NCBI GenBank assembly: GCA_024102815.1
Contig: JAGFJJ010000048.1
Coordinates: 352,067-416,066, forward strand
Direction of reading: 5' to 3'
DNA: 64,000 nucleotides
From: Phycisphaerae bacterium
Lineage (GTDB): Bacteria; Planctomycetota; Phycisphaerae; UBA1845
The position numbers and the translations under genes are program-made. The notes under the pieces are model-generated. The model made no database searches and was not told the DNA's origin. It saw only the letters and a program-made list of their open reading frames with translations. This document shows positions 17,172-25,334 of this stretch, piece after piece. Every line of letters starts with the position of its first letter. The stretch's first letter is position 1.

Positions 17172-17983
17172 GTTTTCTGAACGTCGAGGACAAGACGTTT
17201 GTCGTGTTCGGCGTGGCCAACCGCCGCAGCGTGGCCTATCACGTCGGGAAGGTTCTGGAAGAAGCCGGCGCGAAGGTCGTTTACAGTGTTCGTTCCGAGG
17301 CGCGGCGCGAAGGAGTGGCGAAGCTGCTGCCGGAGCGGGACATTTTCACCTGCGATGTGGAGCAGGACGGGCAGATCGCGGCGCTGGCGGAAGCGGTCGG
17401 CAAGCGGCACCCGGTCATTCACGGGATCGTCCACTCCATCGCCTTCGCCAATTACGAGAACTTCTCGGGGAAATTCCACGAGGTGAGTCGGGAAGACTTC
17501 CTCCAGTGCGTGTCGGTGAGTTGTTATTCACTAATCGCGATTGCCAATGCGTTTCAGAAACTGCTCGACCCGAACGCGAGCGTGGTGACCATTTCCATCT
17601 CGACGACGCGCATGGCGGTGGAGAGTTACGGTTACATGGCGCCGGCCAAGGCGGCGCTGGATTCTTCGATCGCCTTTCTGGCCAAGTCGTTCAGCCAGTT
17701 TTCGCGGGTGCGATTCAACGCCGTGTGCGCGGGATTGCTCAAAACCAGCGCCTCGGCCGGCATTCCCGGATACATCGACCATTATCTCTACGCCGAGCAG
17801 GCCGCGTTGCGAAAGGAAGCGCTGACGACGGAGGAGGTCGCCAACGTGGCCACGTTCCTGCTCAGCGAGCGCTCCAGCGGGATCAATGCCCAGGGCATCG
17901 TGGTTGATGCGGGCATGGAGACGAACTACTTCGACGAGTCGATCGTCAAGCATACCCTTCGCGGCGTCTGGCCGGCGGAGTAG
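17168..17983 (+). CDS. FabI-like enoyl-ACP reductase / SDR lacking one conserved Tyr
   Basis: 271 residues. The cofactor motif [13 protein letters not shown] is the FabI type (G-x5-S-x-A), and the Y-x6-K pair typical of enoyl reductases is present (Tyr154, Lys161 in [15 protein letters not shown]). The second conserved FabI tyrosine (Tyr146 in E. coli, ten residues before the main one) aligns with Ile144 here. Standard FabI reduces the 2,3 double bond of enoyl-ACP; the missing Tyr leaves room for another activity, such as the ketoreductase step that the cluster otherwise lacks. The GTG start overlaps the dehydratase stop. The position also matches a last gene of the cluster. Confidence 0.8.
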   Translation: MSFLNVEDKTFVVFGVANRRSVAYHVGKVLEEAGAKVVYSVRSEARREGVAKLLPERDIFTCDVEQDGQIAALAEAVGKRHPVIHGIVHSIAFANYENFSGKFHEVSREDFLQCVSVSCYSLIAIANAFQKLLDPNASVVTISISTTRMAVESYGYMAPAKAALDSSIAFLAKSFSQFSRVRFNAVCAGLLKTSASAGIPGYIDHYLYAEQAALRKEALTTEEVANVATFLLSERSSGINAQGIVVDAGMETNYFDESIVKHTLRGVWPAE

Positions 17984-18016
17984 GCGGAATCGCTGCTGCC
18001 CTGCTACGATTCGCAC

Positions 18017-18781
18017 ATGCTGATCTACGTTGCATTGGGTCTGGCCGCATTCATCGGGGCGTTCATCTCCGGCGTCATCGGGATGGCCGGGGGGATGCTC
18101 ATGCTGGCGGTCGTGCTGACTTTCCTGTCGCACGGTGAGGCCATTCCCCTGCATGCTTTCGTGCAGCTCTTCAGCAACGGAACGCGGGTGCTTGTCTTTC
18201 TCCGCAATGTGGACTGGCCGACGCTCGGACGATTTTCGCTCGGCGCGGCGCCGGGCATGGTCGCGGGGATGTTTCTGCTCCGGGCGATGGGTGAGGCCGA
18301 TGAGGCCGAGCCGTGGCTGAAAATGCTCATCGGGGCGTACATCCTGGCGGCGACGTACCTTCCGAAACCGAAGAAGCGAGGGGGCGGGGCGGGACACTGG
18401 TGGGATTTCGTCGGGCTGGGATTGGTGGCGGGCGTAGCGTCACTCACGATCGGTGCCGTCGGACCGCTGATCGGTCCGATGTTCATTCGCCGGGACTTCG
18501 TCAAAGAGCGGCTGATCGCCACCAAGGCCGTATGCCAGCTCGTGACGCACGTGGCCAAGATTCCAGTGTTTCTTGCCCTGCGCGATCTGGACGTGTCGCG
18601 GTTGGGTTCCATCGCGCTGGTGATGATCCTGCTGGCCGTGCCGGGGACGGTCCTCGGTAAGCGCGTCGTCGGCCTGGTGCGCGAGCATCATTTCGTGATT
18701 GCCTATCGCATCGGGCTGACCATCGCGGGGCTGAAGGTGTTGCTGGTGGACGGGGCGTGGGGGCTGTTGAATTCTCAATAA
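18017..18781 (+). CDS. TauE/SafE family sulfite/sulfonate exporter-like membrane protein
   Basis: 254 residues, about eight membrane helices in two similar halves. The family mark GAFISGVIGMAGGMLMLAVVL is at the N terminus, and its second-half counterpart is LVAGVASLTIGAVGPLIGPMF. Members are implicated in export of sulfite, sulfoacetate or other organosulfur anions, mostly without direct proof. It follows the FabI-like gene by 33 bases on the same strand and could be transcribed with it, but there is no functional reason to join them. Confidence 0.85.
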   Translation: MLIYVALGLAAFIGAFISGVIGMAGGMLMLAVVLTFLSHGEAIPLHAFVQLFSNGTRVLVFLRNVDWPTLGRFSLGAAPGMVAGMFLLRAMGEADEAEPWLKMLIGAYILAATYLPKPKKRGGGAGHWWDFVGLGLVAGVASLTIGAVGPLIGPMFIRRDFVKERLIATKAVCQLVTHVAKIPVFLALRDLDVSRLGSIALVMILLAVPGTVLGKRVVGLVREHHFVIAYRIGLTIAGLKVLLVDGAWGLLNSQ

Positions 18782-18872
18782 TGGCGTTGGGGGGGGCGAT
18801 CGACCCGTCCCACGGCTCTTAGGTAGCGCGTCTTGCTTGGACGAGGTTCTTGCCCGCCGTAACATTCCTTGC

Positions 18873-19292
18873 GTGGAATCGTCTTTCGAAATCTTCGACC
18901 ACACGGCCGACATGGGCTTTCGCGTTCGCGCAGCGACCATGCCCGGGCTGGTCGAGCCGGCGGGAAAGGCGCTGTACGCGATCATCGGGGAGTTGGTCGC
19001 CGGGGAGCCGAGCGATCCGCTGCGCTTCGAGGCATCCGGCGAAGACCCGTCCGTGCTGCTAAGGGATTATCTGGATGAACTGCTGGTACTCTTTGAACGC
19101 GGCCAGGTAATTGTCGTCCGGCCGGTGGTGGAAGCATTCGACGCGTCGCGGCTTGTGATCGTGGGCGAAACCGCCCGTATCGATCCCGAGCGTTCGGCAT
19201 TCCACCGCGAGGTGAAGGCCATCACCTATCACGAGCTGGATATTCGCAAGATCGCGGGCGGGTTCGAGGCGACGGTGATTGTGGATATTTGA
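18873..19292 (+). CDS. Archease, RtcB activator
   Basis: About 139 residues from the GTG at 18873; a TTG at 18837 in the same frame is an alternative. Archease motifs are clear: FEIFDHTADMGFRVRAAT at the N terminus, DYLDELLVLFERGQ in the middle and KAITYHELDIRK near the end, which provides metal-binding acid and His residues. Archease speeds up RtcB guanylation and widens its nucleotide use. The rtcB gene follows after a 207-base gap with repeats. Confidence 0.87.
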   Translation: MESSFEIFDHTADMGFRVRAATMPGLVEPAGKALYAIIGELVAGEPSDPLRFEASGEDPSVLLRDYLDELLVLFERGQVIVVRPVVEAFDASRLVIVGETARIDPERSAFHREVKAITYHELDIRKIAGGFEATVIVDI

Positions 19293-19294
19293 GA

Positions 19295-19322
19295 GGCAAC
19301 AGGCAACGGGCAGTAGGCAACA
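19295..19322 (+). repeat. Heptanucleotide repeat, four units, with CCACGAAG repeats after it
   Basis: Four units (GGCAACA, GGCAACG, GGCAGTA, GGCAACA) follow the archease stop by two bases. Downstream at about 19337-19369 the sequence has CCACGGAG, GAGCCACGAAGCCACGAAGG, a second low-complexity motif. A GGTCCG-CCGTT-CGGACC hairpin lies near 19411-19427. Confidence 0.7.
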
Positions 19323-19499
19323 GGAAAGAGGAAGAAGCCACGGAGCGACTGAGCCACGAAGCCACGAAGGGGAAGAGAAAAGACGAGCGGGAGTCGAGTG
19401 AGTCACTGAGGGGTCCGCCGTTCGGACCATCTTCTGAGCCACAGGCATCAGTCTGCGCGAACTTACATATGTGATAGATTTGCCAATTGTGAGAATGTC

Positions 19500-20963
19500 A
19501 TGCCCAATGAACATTACACCGGGCCGCTGGAACGCGTGGATCATTGCCGCTGGCGAATCCCAAAATCCTACAAGGAGGGCATGCGCGTCGACGGACTCAT
19601 TTACGCCGACGCCAAGCTCGTCGAAGCCATCAAGCAGGACAAATCGCCGGAACAGGTGGCCAACGTCGCCTGCCTGCCGGGGATCGTGCGTTACTCCCTG
19701 GCCATGCCCGACATTCACTGGGGCTACGGGTTCTGCATCGGCGGGGTCGCGGCCACCGACCCGACGCAAGGCGGCGTGATCTCGCCCGGCGGCGTGGGCT
19801 ACGACATCAACTGCGGCGTGCGGCTGATCCGCACCAACATCACCATCGACGACGCCCGCCCGCGCATGGAGAAGCTCGTCAACCAGCTCTTCCGCGACGT
19901 GCCCTGCGGCGTGGGGCAGGGCGGCGTGATCAAGTTCGACCGTCGCGAGCTGCGCGACCTGATGGAGATCGGCTCGAAGTACGTCGTCGATCGCGGACTG
20001 GGCTGGAGCAGCGATGTCGAATCGACCGAAGCCGGCGGGCGGATCCCCCATGCCGAGCCCGACCTCGTCTCCGATCGCGCGCTTCAACGCGGCGGCGACC
20101 AGTGCGGCACGCTGGGCAGCGGAAATCACTTTCTCGAAGTGCAGTATGTCGAGCACATTGACGACGCCCCGGCAGCGAAGGCTATGGGACTGGAAAAAGG
20201 GTATGTGACCGTGCTCATCCACTCCGGCTCGCGGGGGCTGGGATACCAGGTGTGCGACGACGCCCTCAAAGACCTGCGGGACACGCCGCGCAAGTACGGC
20301 ATCGACCTGCCCGACAAGCAGCTTGTCTGCGCCCCGGTCGATTCGCCCGAGGGGAAGAAGTACCTCGGGGCGATGCGGGCGGCGGCCAACTTCGCCTGGT
20401 GTAACCGGCAGATCATGACCCACCTCGCCCGCGAAGCCTTCGCCCGCGTGTTCGAGACGTCGGCCGAGCGACTCGGCATGCACCTGGTCTACGACGTGGC
20501 CCACAACATCGCCAAGATGGAACCCTATGACGTGGACGACCGAACCGCGGAGCTATGCGTGCATCGCAAGGGAGCAACCCGAGCCTTTCCGCCGGGACAC
20601 CCGGAACTGCCCGAGCGGTATCGCGGCATCGGCCAGCCGGTGCTCGTCCCCGGCGATATGGGGCGCAGCAGTTATGTGCTCGTGGGTCAGCCGGGCTCTA
20701 TGGAACATACCTTTGGGAGTTGCTGCCACGGGGCGGGTAGGAGAATGTCGCGCGGGGCGGCCATCCGTGCGAGCAAGGGGCGGTCGATCAAGCAGGAGCT
20801 GGCCGATCGCGGGGTCATCGCCCGGGCGCGCGGCCGGACGGGATTGGAAGAGGAACAGCCCGACGCCTACAAGGATGTGATCCAGGTGGTGGATGTGCTG
20901 CATTCAGCGTCGATTAGCCGGAAGGTGGCAAAGCTGAGGCCGGTGGGGGTGATAAAGGGGTAG
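19500..20963 (+). CDS. rtcB: RNA-splicing ligase RtcB
   Basis: 487 residues. RtcB joins RNA 2',3'-cyclic phosphate (or 3'-phosphate) ends to 5'-OH ends, using GTP and manganese. Key motifs: PDIHWGYGFCIGG (metal-binding Asp/His), Cys105 in GVGYDINCGVRL (metal ligand), LGSGNHFLEVQ, HSGSRGLGYQV, and SCCHGAGRRMSR (the guanylated His). The ATG at 19500 follows a GAATGTC stretch, not a strong ribosome site. Archease directly upstream makes an RNA repair pair. No RtcR regulator is in the window. Confidence 0.95.
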   Translation: MPNEHYTGPLERVDHCRWRIPKSYKEGMRVDGLIYADAKLVEAIKQDKSPEQVANVACLPGIVRYSLAMPDIHWGYGFCIGGVAATDPTQGGVISPGGVGYDINCGVRLIRTNITIDDARPRMEKLVNQLFRDVPCGVGQGGVIKFDRRELRDLMEIGSKYVVDRGLGWSSDVESTEAGGRIPHAEPDLVSDRALQRGGDQCGTLGSGNHFLEVQYVEHIDDAPAAKAMGLEKGYVTVLIHSGSRGLGYQVCDDALKDLRDTPRKYGIDLPDKQLVCAPVDSPEGKKYLGAMRAAANFAWCNRQIMTHLAREAFARVFETSAERLGMHLVYDVAHNIAKMEPYDVDDRTAELCVHRKGATRAFPPGHPELPERYRGIGQPVLVPGDMGRSSYVLVGQPGSMEHTFGSCCHGAGRRMSRGAAIRASKGRSIKQELADRGVIARARGRTGLEEEQPDAYKDVIQVVDVLHSASISRKVAKLRPVGVIKG

Positions 20964-21018
20964 CAACGCCACCTTCGGCTTTTCGCAGACCACATGCGTC
21001 GTGTAGGAAGTACGTTCT

Positions 21019-21579
21019 TCAACCCAGCTCTGGCGCCTTGGCTAACGCGGCGAGCAGATTCGGAATCCATCTCACAGGGATGCCCGTTGGATCATTGAGT
21101 CGAAGCACTTCGCCCTCAATCGTGGGCGCGGTGAGATACGCGTCGTCGGTCAACCGGCCTTCATGAATGAATGAATTCCGAAACGCCTTGTAGAATAATT
21201 CCTCGATGTTCGTGAGTATCCTCGACTTGCCGAATGGAATGCGAATGTTCTCGCGGGGTGCAAACCGTCCAGGTTGCGGATTCGGCACAATTACATCGCT
21301 GATTAGATCGAGGATCATACACTTAAAAGCCTGTCCGTCTTTCATCTTGCGCGATTCGTCCACCTTCGCTCGCCTGTCTTTCGTATTTGCGTGCTGATCT
21401 GGGTGGTAATCCAAGAGCTTGTCGAAATACACTCGCTGTGGCGTCGTTCCCGGGTATCGAATTCGTGAGAGCCCTGCCACAGCGACCAACGCAAGGACAA
21501 AAGCGCCGTCGCAGCGACTTGCCTTCAACAGGACGCGAGCATCCTCAATCCGATCGCGAATCCCCTGTACCCTCGACAT
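21019..21579 (-). CDS. HEPN-like protein of unknown function
   Basis: 186 residues from the ATG at 21579; a TTG three codons upstream also exists. The sequence is helical: an opening helix (IEDARVLLKASRCDGAFVLALVAVAG) and a later helix YKAFRNSFIHEGRL. Arg134 and His139 in RNSFIH form the R-x4-H motif of HEPN domains, many of which are RNases in toxin, CRISPR-linked or abortive infection systems. No MNT antitoxin-type nucleotidyltransferase gene is beside it, so a classical HEPN/MNT pair is not supported. It is followed on the same strand, in reverse, by DUF1963 upstream (starts at 22781). The family call is by motif only. Confidence 0.55.
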   Translation of the reverse strand: MSRVQGIRDRIEDARVLLKASRCDGAFVLALVAVAGLSRIRYPGTTPQRVYFDKLLDYHPDQHANTKDRRAKVDESRKMKDGQAFKCMILDLISDVIVPNPQPGRFAPRENIRIPFGKSRILTNIEELFYKAFRNSFIHEGRLTDDAYLTAPTIEGEVLRLNDPTGIPVRWIPNLLAALAKAPELG

Positions 21580-21623
21580 GCCCACCAACCTAACTCGCTT
21601 CCGCCTATCGTCAAGACTTGTGG

Positions 21624-21811
21624 GGCATGCGGTTCGCGGGGCGAAGGACTGGCGGTTCGCATGCCTTCACCATAACGCCCCCGAAGCGTGACTACTGAAA
21701 CCCTTTGCGTCGGTCGCGGAGATGCAGCGGCCTTCTCTCTCAGGTTGGGCGCGACACAGCGGTGGCGATGGGGTGCCTTGCGCGTTTAGTAGTTGAGGCA
21801 TGCGAACCGCC
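21624..21811. repeat. Inverted repeat element between HEPN-like and DUF1963 genes
   Basis: GGCGGTTCGCATGCCT (21651-21666) is the exact reverse complement of AGGCATGCGAACCGCC (21796-21811). A further related half, GGCATGCGGTTCGC, starts near 21624. Between them ACTACTGAAACC and GTTTAGTAGTT (reverse strand ACTACTAAAC) extend the symmetry imperfectly. The element is about 190 bases and could fold into a long hairpin, like a small non-autonomous element or regulatory stem-loop. The rest of 21580-21926 has no supported gene. Confidence 0.5.
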
Positions 21812-21926
21812 TGCCCTACCCCGATATCGACGACCGGGCCCATAGCCACGGTATTAGAGGCGCGGACATACGCACCGACCACCCCGGCGCACGCCGGAGT
21901 CTGGGGAGACATACGGCTCACCGGCT

Positions 21927-22781
21927 CTACGAACACTGGAGGACCATCCAAGACTTGCCGAAACGTCTTTCCAACAGGTCAGACTCGTGGATGCAATAAT
22001 AAAGATAACCCAAGTCGCCCCACATCATCCCCGCCTCCTCGCAACTGGGGACTTGCAGGAGCAGGCGCCAGTTCTGGCTCTCTCGCCGATACTCTTGAAT
22101 CTGCGGATCTCTGAATTCATCGCCATCGCAACATATCCCGGCTGAAACAAGCGCGCACTCCAGCATTATGTCGCCCTGAATCACATCAGGGTATCCGCCC
22201 AGCAACATCCCCGCGTAACTCGTATCTTCGGCTCCTACCGCCTGGAGAAAATCGAAGTATCGATCGTCCTGCTCAGAAGACAGCTGCAAATTGTCAATGG
22301 GGAATGATTCTTGTGGGGGAATGGTGGCGGTGGTCTTGGCCGCCAAGCCACACGCCGGGAAACGGGCGTCCTCAGGGATGTCCTCCGGCCAATCCTCGAA
22401 GGCAGCTACGGCATCGTGGCCATTGGGTGTGTAAAGCACTAAGAAACTACCCGCATCTTTCGGATCGAATCCCCAAGTACTCTGTTCGGCGTTATAGAAG
22501 AAGGACAGTAACCCGCGCGCCGGAAAGCCCTGGTCCATCATGGGTGGTAGCTCGTCCAAGGCCACTTGGGCTATGAAAGCAAGGCTGCGCCCCTTGTAGC
22601 TTGGCCAAGCCTGACCGGGCGGCAACAGGGGCAGTCCCCCAAGGCGAGATATCGAGAGCGGAACGTCCGATGGGTCGATCGCGGGGCGGAAACTGACCGC
22701 AGGACGAGCGAGCTCCTCGATCGCGTCAATACGCGAGAAGCCCTTCTGCTTTGCCAACTCGATGATCTTCTCTTTCGTCAT
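21927..22781 (-). CDS. DUF1963 (YwqG-like) protein
   Basis: 284 residues. The family pattern is clear: SRLGGLPLLPPGQAWPSYKG, LAFIAQVALDELPP, RGLLSFFYNAEQSTWGF, and MWGDLGYLYYCIHESDL near the end. The function of DUF1963 is not settled; members often occur in polymorphic toxin immunity contexts as well as alone. The start ATG at 22781 fits the family N terminus. It lies upstream of, and on the same strand as, the HEPN-like gene, with the inverted-repeat element between. Confidence 0.82.
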   Translation of the reverse strand: MTKEKIIELAKQKGFSRIDAIEELARPAVSFRPAIDPSDVPLSISRLGGLPLLPPGQAWPSYKGRSLAFIAQVALDELPPMMDQGFPARGLLSFFYNAEQSTWGFDPKDAGSFLVLYTPNGHDAVAAFEDWPEDIPEDARFPACGLAAKTTATIPPQESFPIDNLQLSSEQDDRYFDFLQAVGAEDTSYAGMLLGGYPDVIQGDIMLECALVSAGICCDGDEFRDPQIQEYRRESQNWRLLLQVPSCEEAGMMWGDLGYLYYCIHESDLLERRFGKSWMVLQCS

Positions 22782-23282
22782 CGCAGGCCTTCACCGAGCG
22801 AAGCAATCCGGCCAGCACCATCGCGCAAGGCCGCTCGGTTGTAACGCCAGTCCCCTACTCACCGCCAGCAATCCCACCGCCACCGGTCCCGACAAAACTC
22901 AGACTTTAAGGGCATCCGCTTACGTGCCGCCGGCAAGCGGTTTGCATGTCATCTCCGTAACGCCTCTGGAATGGCGCTTGCGGAATCAGCCTGCGAGGGT
23001 AAGGAAGGGGTGTTCTTGATTGGAGCAATCGCCGCAAATCAGTCGCGCCGCCGAAAACGCACTCCGACACGCGAATTCGGAGAACCGCGCACGGCTTCCA
23101 CCGGTCGCCTTCCGCGCGGTGTTCGCAGTCTTCGGCACCCTGGCCGTTCGGCACTGTCGAAGCCGTCCTTGCCGCACTTCCGGCGATTGGTGACCGCTAT
23201 GGCGATAGCCGCTGAATACGCTGTCGAGCGTTTCAACGCCACAGTGCACCTGCGTGCCCACTGTCGCGAGACTCCCGGCGAA
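22782..23282. other. Intergenic region, no gene supported
   Basis: About 500 bases upstream of the multiheme cytochrome. An in-frame extension of that gene runs back to 22971, but its Arg-rich content does not look like coding sequence. No promoter, RNA or repeat identified. Confidence 0.35.
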
Positions 23283-25316
23283 GTGAAATCGGGCAACTTG
23301 AATCCGTTCGCAATGGTGCTGTTTGTCGCCTTGGCAATTGTCGCCGGATCGGCGCCGGCTCTCGGACAGGTTCCCGCCACAGCAGCACCCCAAGCGAGCG
23401 AATTGACGTCGTTGGGCGGCAAGCCCGATACGACCAAGTGCCTGGCCTGTCATCACGCCGAGTACGTGCCCGACTTGCCCAAGCAGGTCGTGCCGTTCAG
23501 TGCTTCGGTTCATGGGGACTTAGATTGCACGGACTGTCACGCGGGGATCGAGCAGCTGGCTGTGCCCGAGTCTCTGCCGCCGAAGAAACCTCCTCACCCG
23601 ATCCACCTTCCACCGGTCGACTGCGGTGACTGCCACGACGATGAGGCCGCACTCTACACGATGCACGGACCGGGAGTCGTCGGCAAGAACCCGGACATTC
23701 CGACGTGCGCACGCTGTCACGGGGCGCACGATATCCTGTCGCCTTCAGACCCACGATCGCACGTCAACCCGGACCGACTCCCCGATACTTGCCGGCGTTG
23801 CCACGGAAAGGTCGACCTGGCAAAGAAGTACTACCAGCTCTCCGCGGCATTCGTGAGTACGTACCACATCAGCGTGCATGGCACATCCGCGATACCGGGC
23901 TCATCCGTTGCGGCCACGTGCGAAGACTGCCACGCGGCGGCCGGCTCCAACGGCAAACGAAGCGCCCACCTGATCCTGGGGCCTGCCAGCCCGAAGTCTT
24001 CGATTTACTATTTCAACATCCCCAATACCTGCGGGCGTTGTCACAAGGCCATCGTCAAAGATTACTGGGCGGGCATCCACGGACAACTCGTTGCGCGCGG
24101 CGAAGTCGGGGCACCCGTTTGTACGCGTTGTCACGGCGAGCACGGTATCTTCCGGATCACCGACCCGCGCTCGCCGGTGAGTCCCACACAAGTCGCCGTG
24201 CAGACCTGTTCGCCGTGTCATGACTCGGTCGTTCTCAGCCAGCGATACGGACTGCCCGGCGGACGCCTCAACACGTACGTGGGAAGCTATCACGGACTGA
24301 AGGCCCGGGCGGGTGACACGCTCGTCGCCAACTGCGCGTCCTGCCACGGGGCCCATCGCGTGCTTCCCTCGAGCGACCCGGATTCTTCGATCAACCAAGG
24401 CAATCTCCAGCATACTTGCGGCCATTGCCACCCAGGAATCTCGCAGCGTGTCGCGAGCACGCCAATACATCAGACCGAGACGACCATGAGATCCGGCTGG
24501 GCTCACTTCTTCACCGAATTCTATATCGCTCTCATCGCGGTAACGATCGGATTCATGGTCGTTCACAACGTTGGCGACTGGTGGAGCACGGTGCGCGACC
24601 AAGCCAGCAAGCCCCTCGTCGTTCGTCTGAGCACGAATGAGGTAGCCCAGCACTGGGTGTTAATGCTGTCGTTCGTCGTGCTGGTAGTAACGGGATTCGG
24701 TCTGAGATTCGATCAGTCGTGGTGGGCTCGTTTGATGTTCGGATGGGATAACGGCTTTACCGTTCGCGGGATTATCCACCGTGTGGCCGGAACTGTCCTG
24801 ATACTCGCGTCCTTCTGGCACCTTGTGTATCTCTTCGGTGCGCGGGGGCGCCGATGGCTACGCGACATGATCGCCTCCCGGAAGGATCTTGCTGATTTGA
24901 AACAGAACGCTCTGCATTTCCTCGGTTTGAAGAAGCACCGTGCACGCTTCGGCCGCTTCAGCTATCTGGAAAAGGCGGAGTACTGGGCGTTGGTCTGGGG
25001 CACAATCATCATGTCGATCACCGGGCTTCTCCTTTGGTTCGACAATGACGTCGCTCCATATTTCCCCAAGGGATTCCTGCAAGTAGCCTTGGTGATCCAC
25101 TATTACGAAGCCTGGCTGGCAACGCTTGCGATTCTGATCTGGCACATCTACGGCACCGTTTTCCGGCCCGCCATTACCCCGATGAACCCCGCCTGGTGGT
25201 CCGGCAAAATGCCCAAGGGAATGTATGACGAGGAGCATCCGGAGAGTCCGGAGTTCCCAGCCGGCATCCGCAGTGGCCTTTCCGGGCGATCGGCTGGCGA
25301 TGAACATCTTGATTAG
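23283..25316 (+). CDS. Multiheme cytochrome c (11 CxxCH) fused to a membrane cytochrome b domain
   Basis: About 677 residues from the GTG at 23283, which gives a normal signal peptide (short basic start, hydrophobic run, ALG-Q cleavage); ATG 23313 is the alternative. Eleven CxxCH haem motifs are spread over about 23440-24435: CLACH, CTDCH, CGDCH, CARCH, CRRCH, CEDCH, CGRCH, CTRCH, CSPCH, CASCH, CGHCH. The C-terminal 270 residues hold a b-type cytochrome with membrane helices and His residues: HVLMLSF-like stretches, IIHRVAGTVLILASFWHLVYL, and VIHYYEAWLATLAILIWHIYG. Such fusions pass electrons between a quinone pool and periplasmic haems. The partner oxidant or reductant is unknown. Confidence 0.85.
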   Translation: MKSGNLNPFAMVLFVALAIVAGSAPALGQVPATAAPQASELTSLGGKPDTTKCLACHHAEYVPDLPKQVVPFSASVHGDLDCTDCHAGIEQLAVPESLPPKKPPHPIHLPPVDCGDCHDDEAALYTMHGPGVVGKNPDIPTCARCHGAHDILSPSDPRSHVNPDRLPDTCRRCHGKVDLAKKYYQLSAAFVSTYHISVHGTSAIPGSSVAATCEDCHAAAGSNGKRSAHLILGPASPKSSIYYFNIPNTCGRCHKAIVKDYWAGIHGQLVARGEVGAPVCTRCHGEHGIFRITDPRSPVSPTQVAVQTCSPCHDSVVLSQRYGLPGGRLNTYVGSYHGLKARAGDTLVANCASCHGAHRVLPSSDPDSSINQGNLQHTCGHCHPGISQRVASTPIHQTETTMRSGWAHFFTEFYIALIAVTIGFMVVHNVGDWWSTVRDQASKPLVVRLSTNEVAQHWVLMLSFVVLVVTGFGLRFDQSWWARLMFGWDNGFTVRGIIHRVAGTVLILASFWHLVYLFGARGRRWLRDMIASRKDLADLKQNALHFLGLKKHRARFGRFSYLEKAEYWALVWGTIIMSITGLLLWFDNDVAPYFPKGFLQVALVIHYYEAWLATLAILIWHIYGTVFRPAITPMNPAWWSGKMPKGMYDEEHPESPEFPAGIRSGLSGRSAGDEHLD

Positions 25317-25334
25317 GAGGTCGCTTCGCTTGGC

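Noticed and set aside
21667..21951. Minus-strand ORF overlapping the DUF1963 gene end
   Set aside because: Covers the inverted-repeat element, has no family features and lacks a ribosome site.
22971..23282. N-terminal extension of the multiheme cytochrome gene to an ATG at 22971
   Set aside because: The extra residues are Arg-rich and unlike a signal peptide; the GTG at 23283 gives a proper one.
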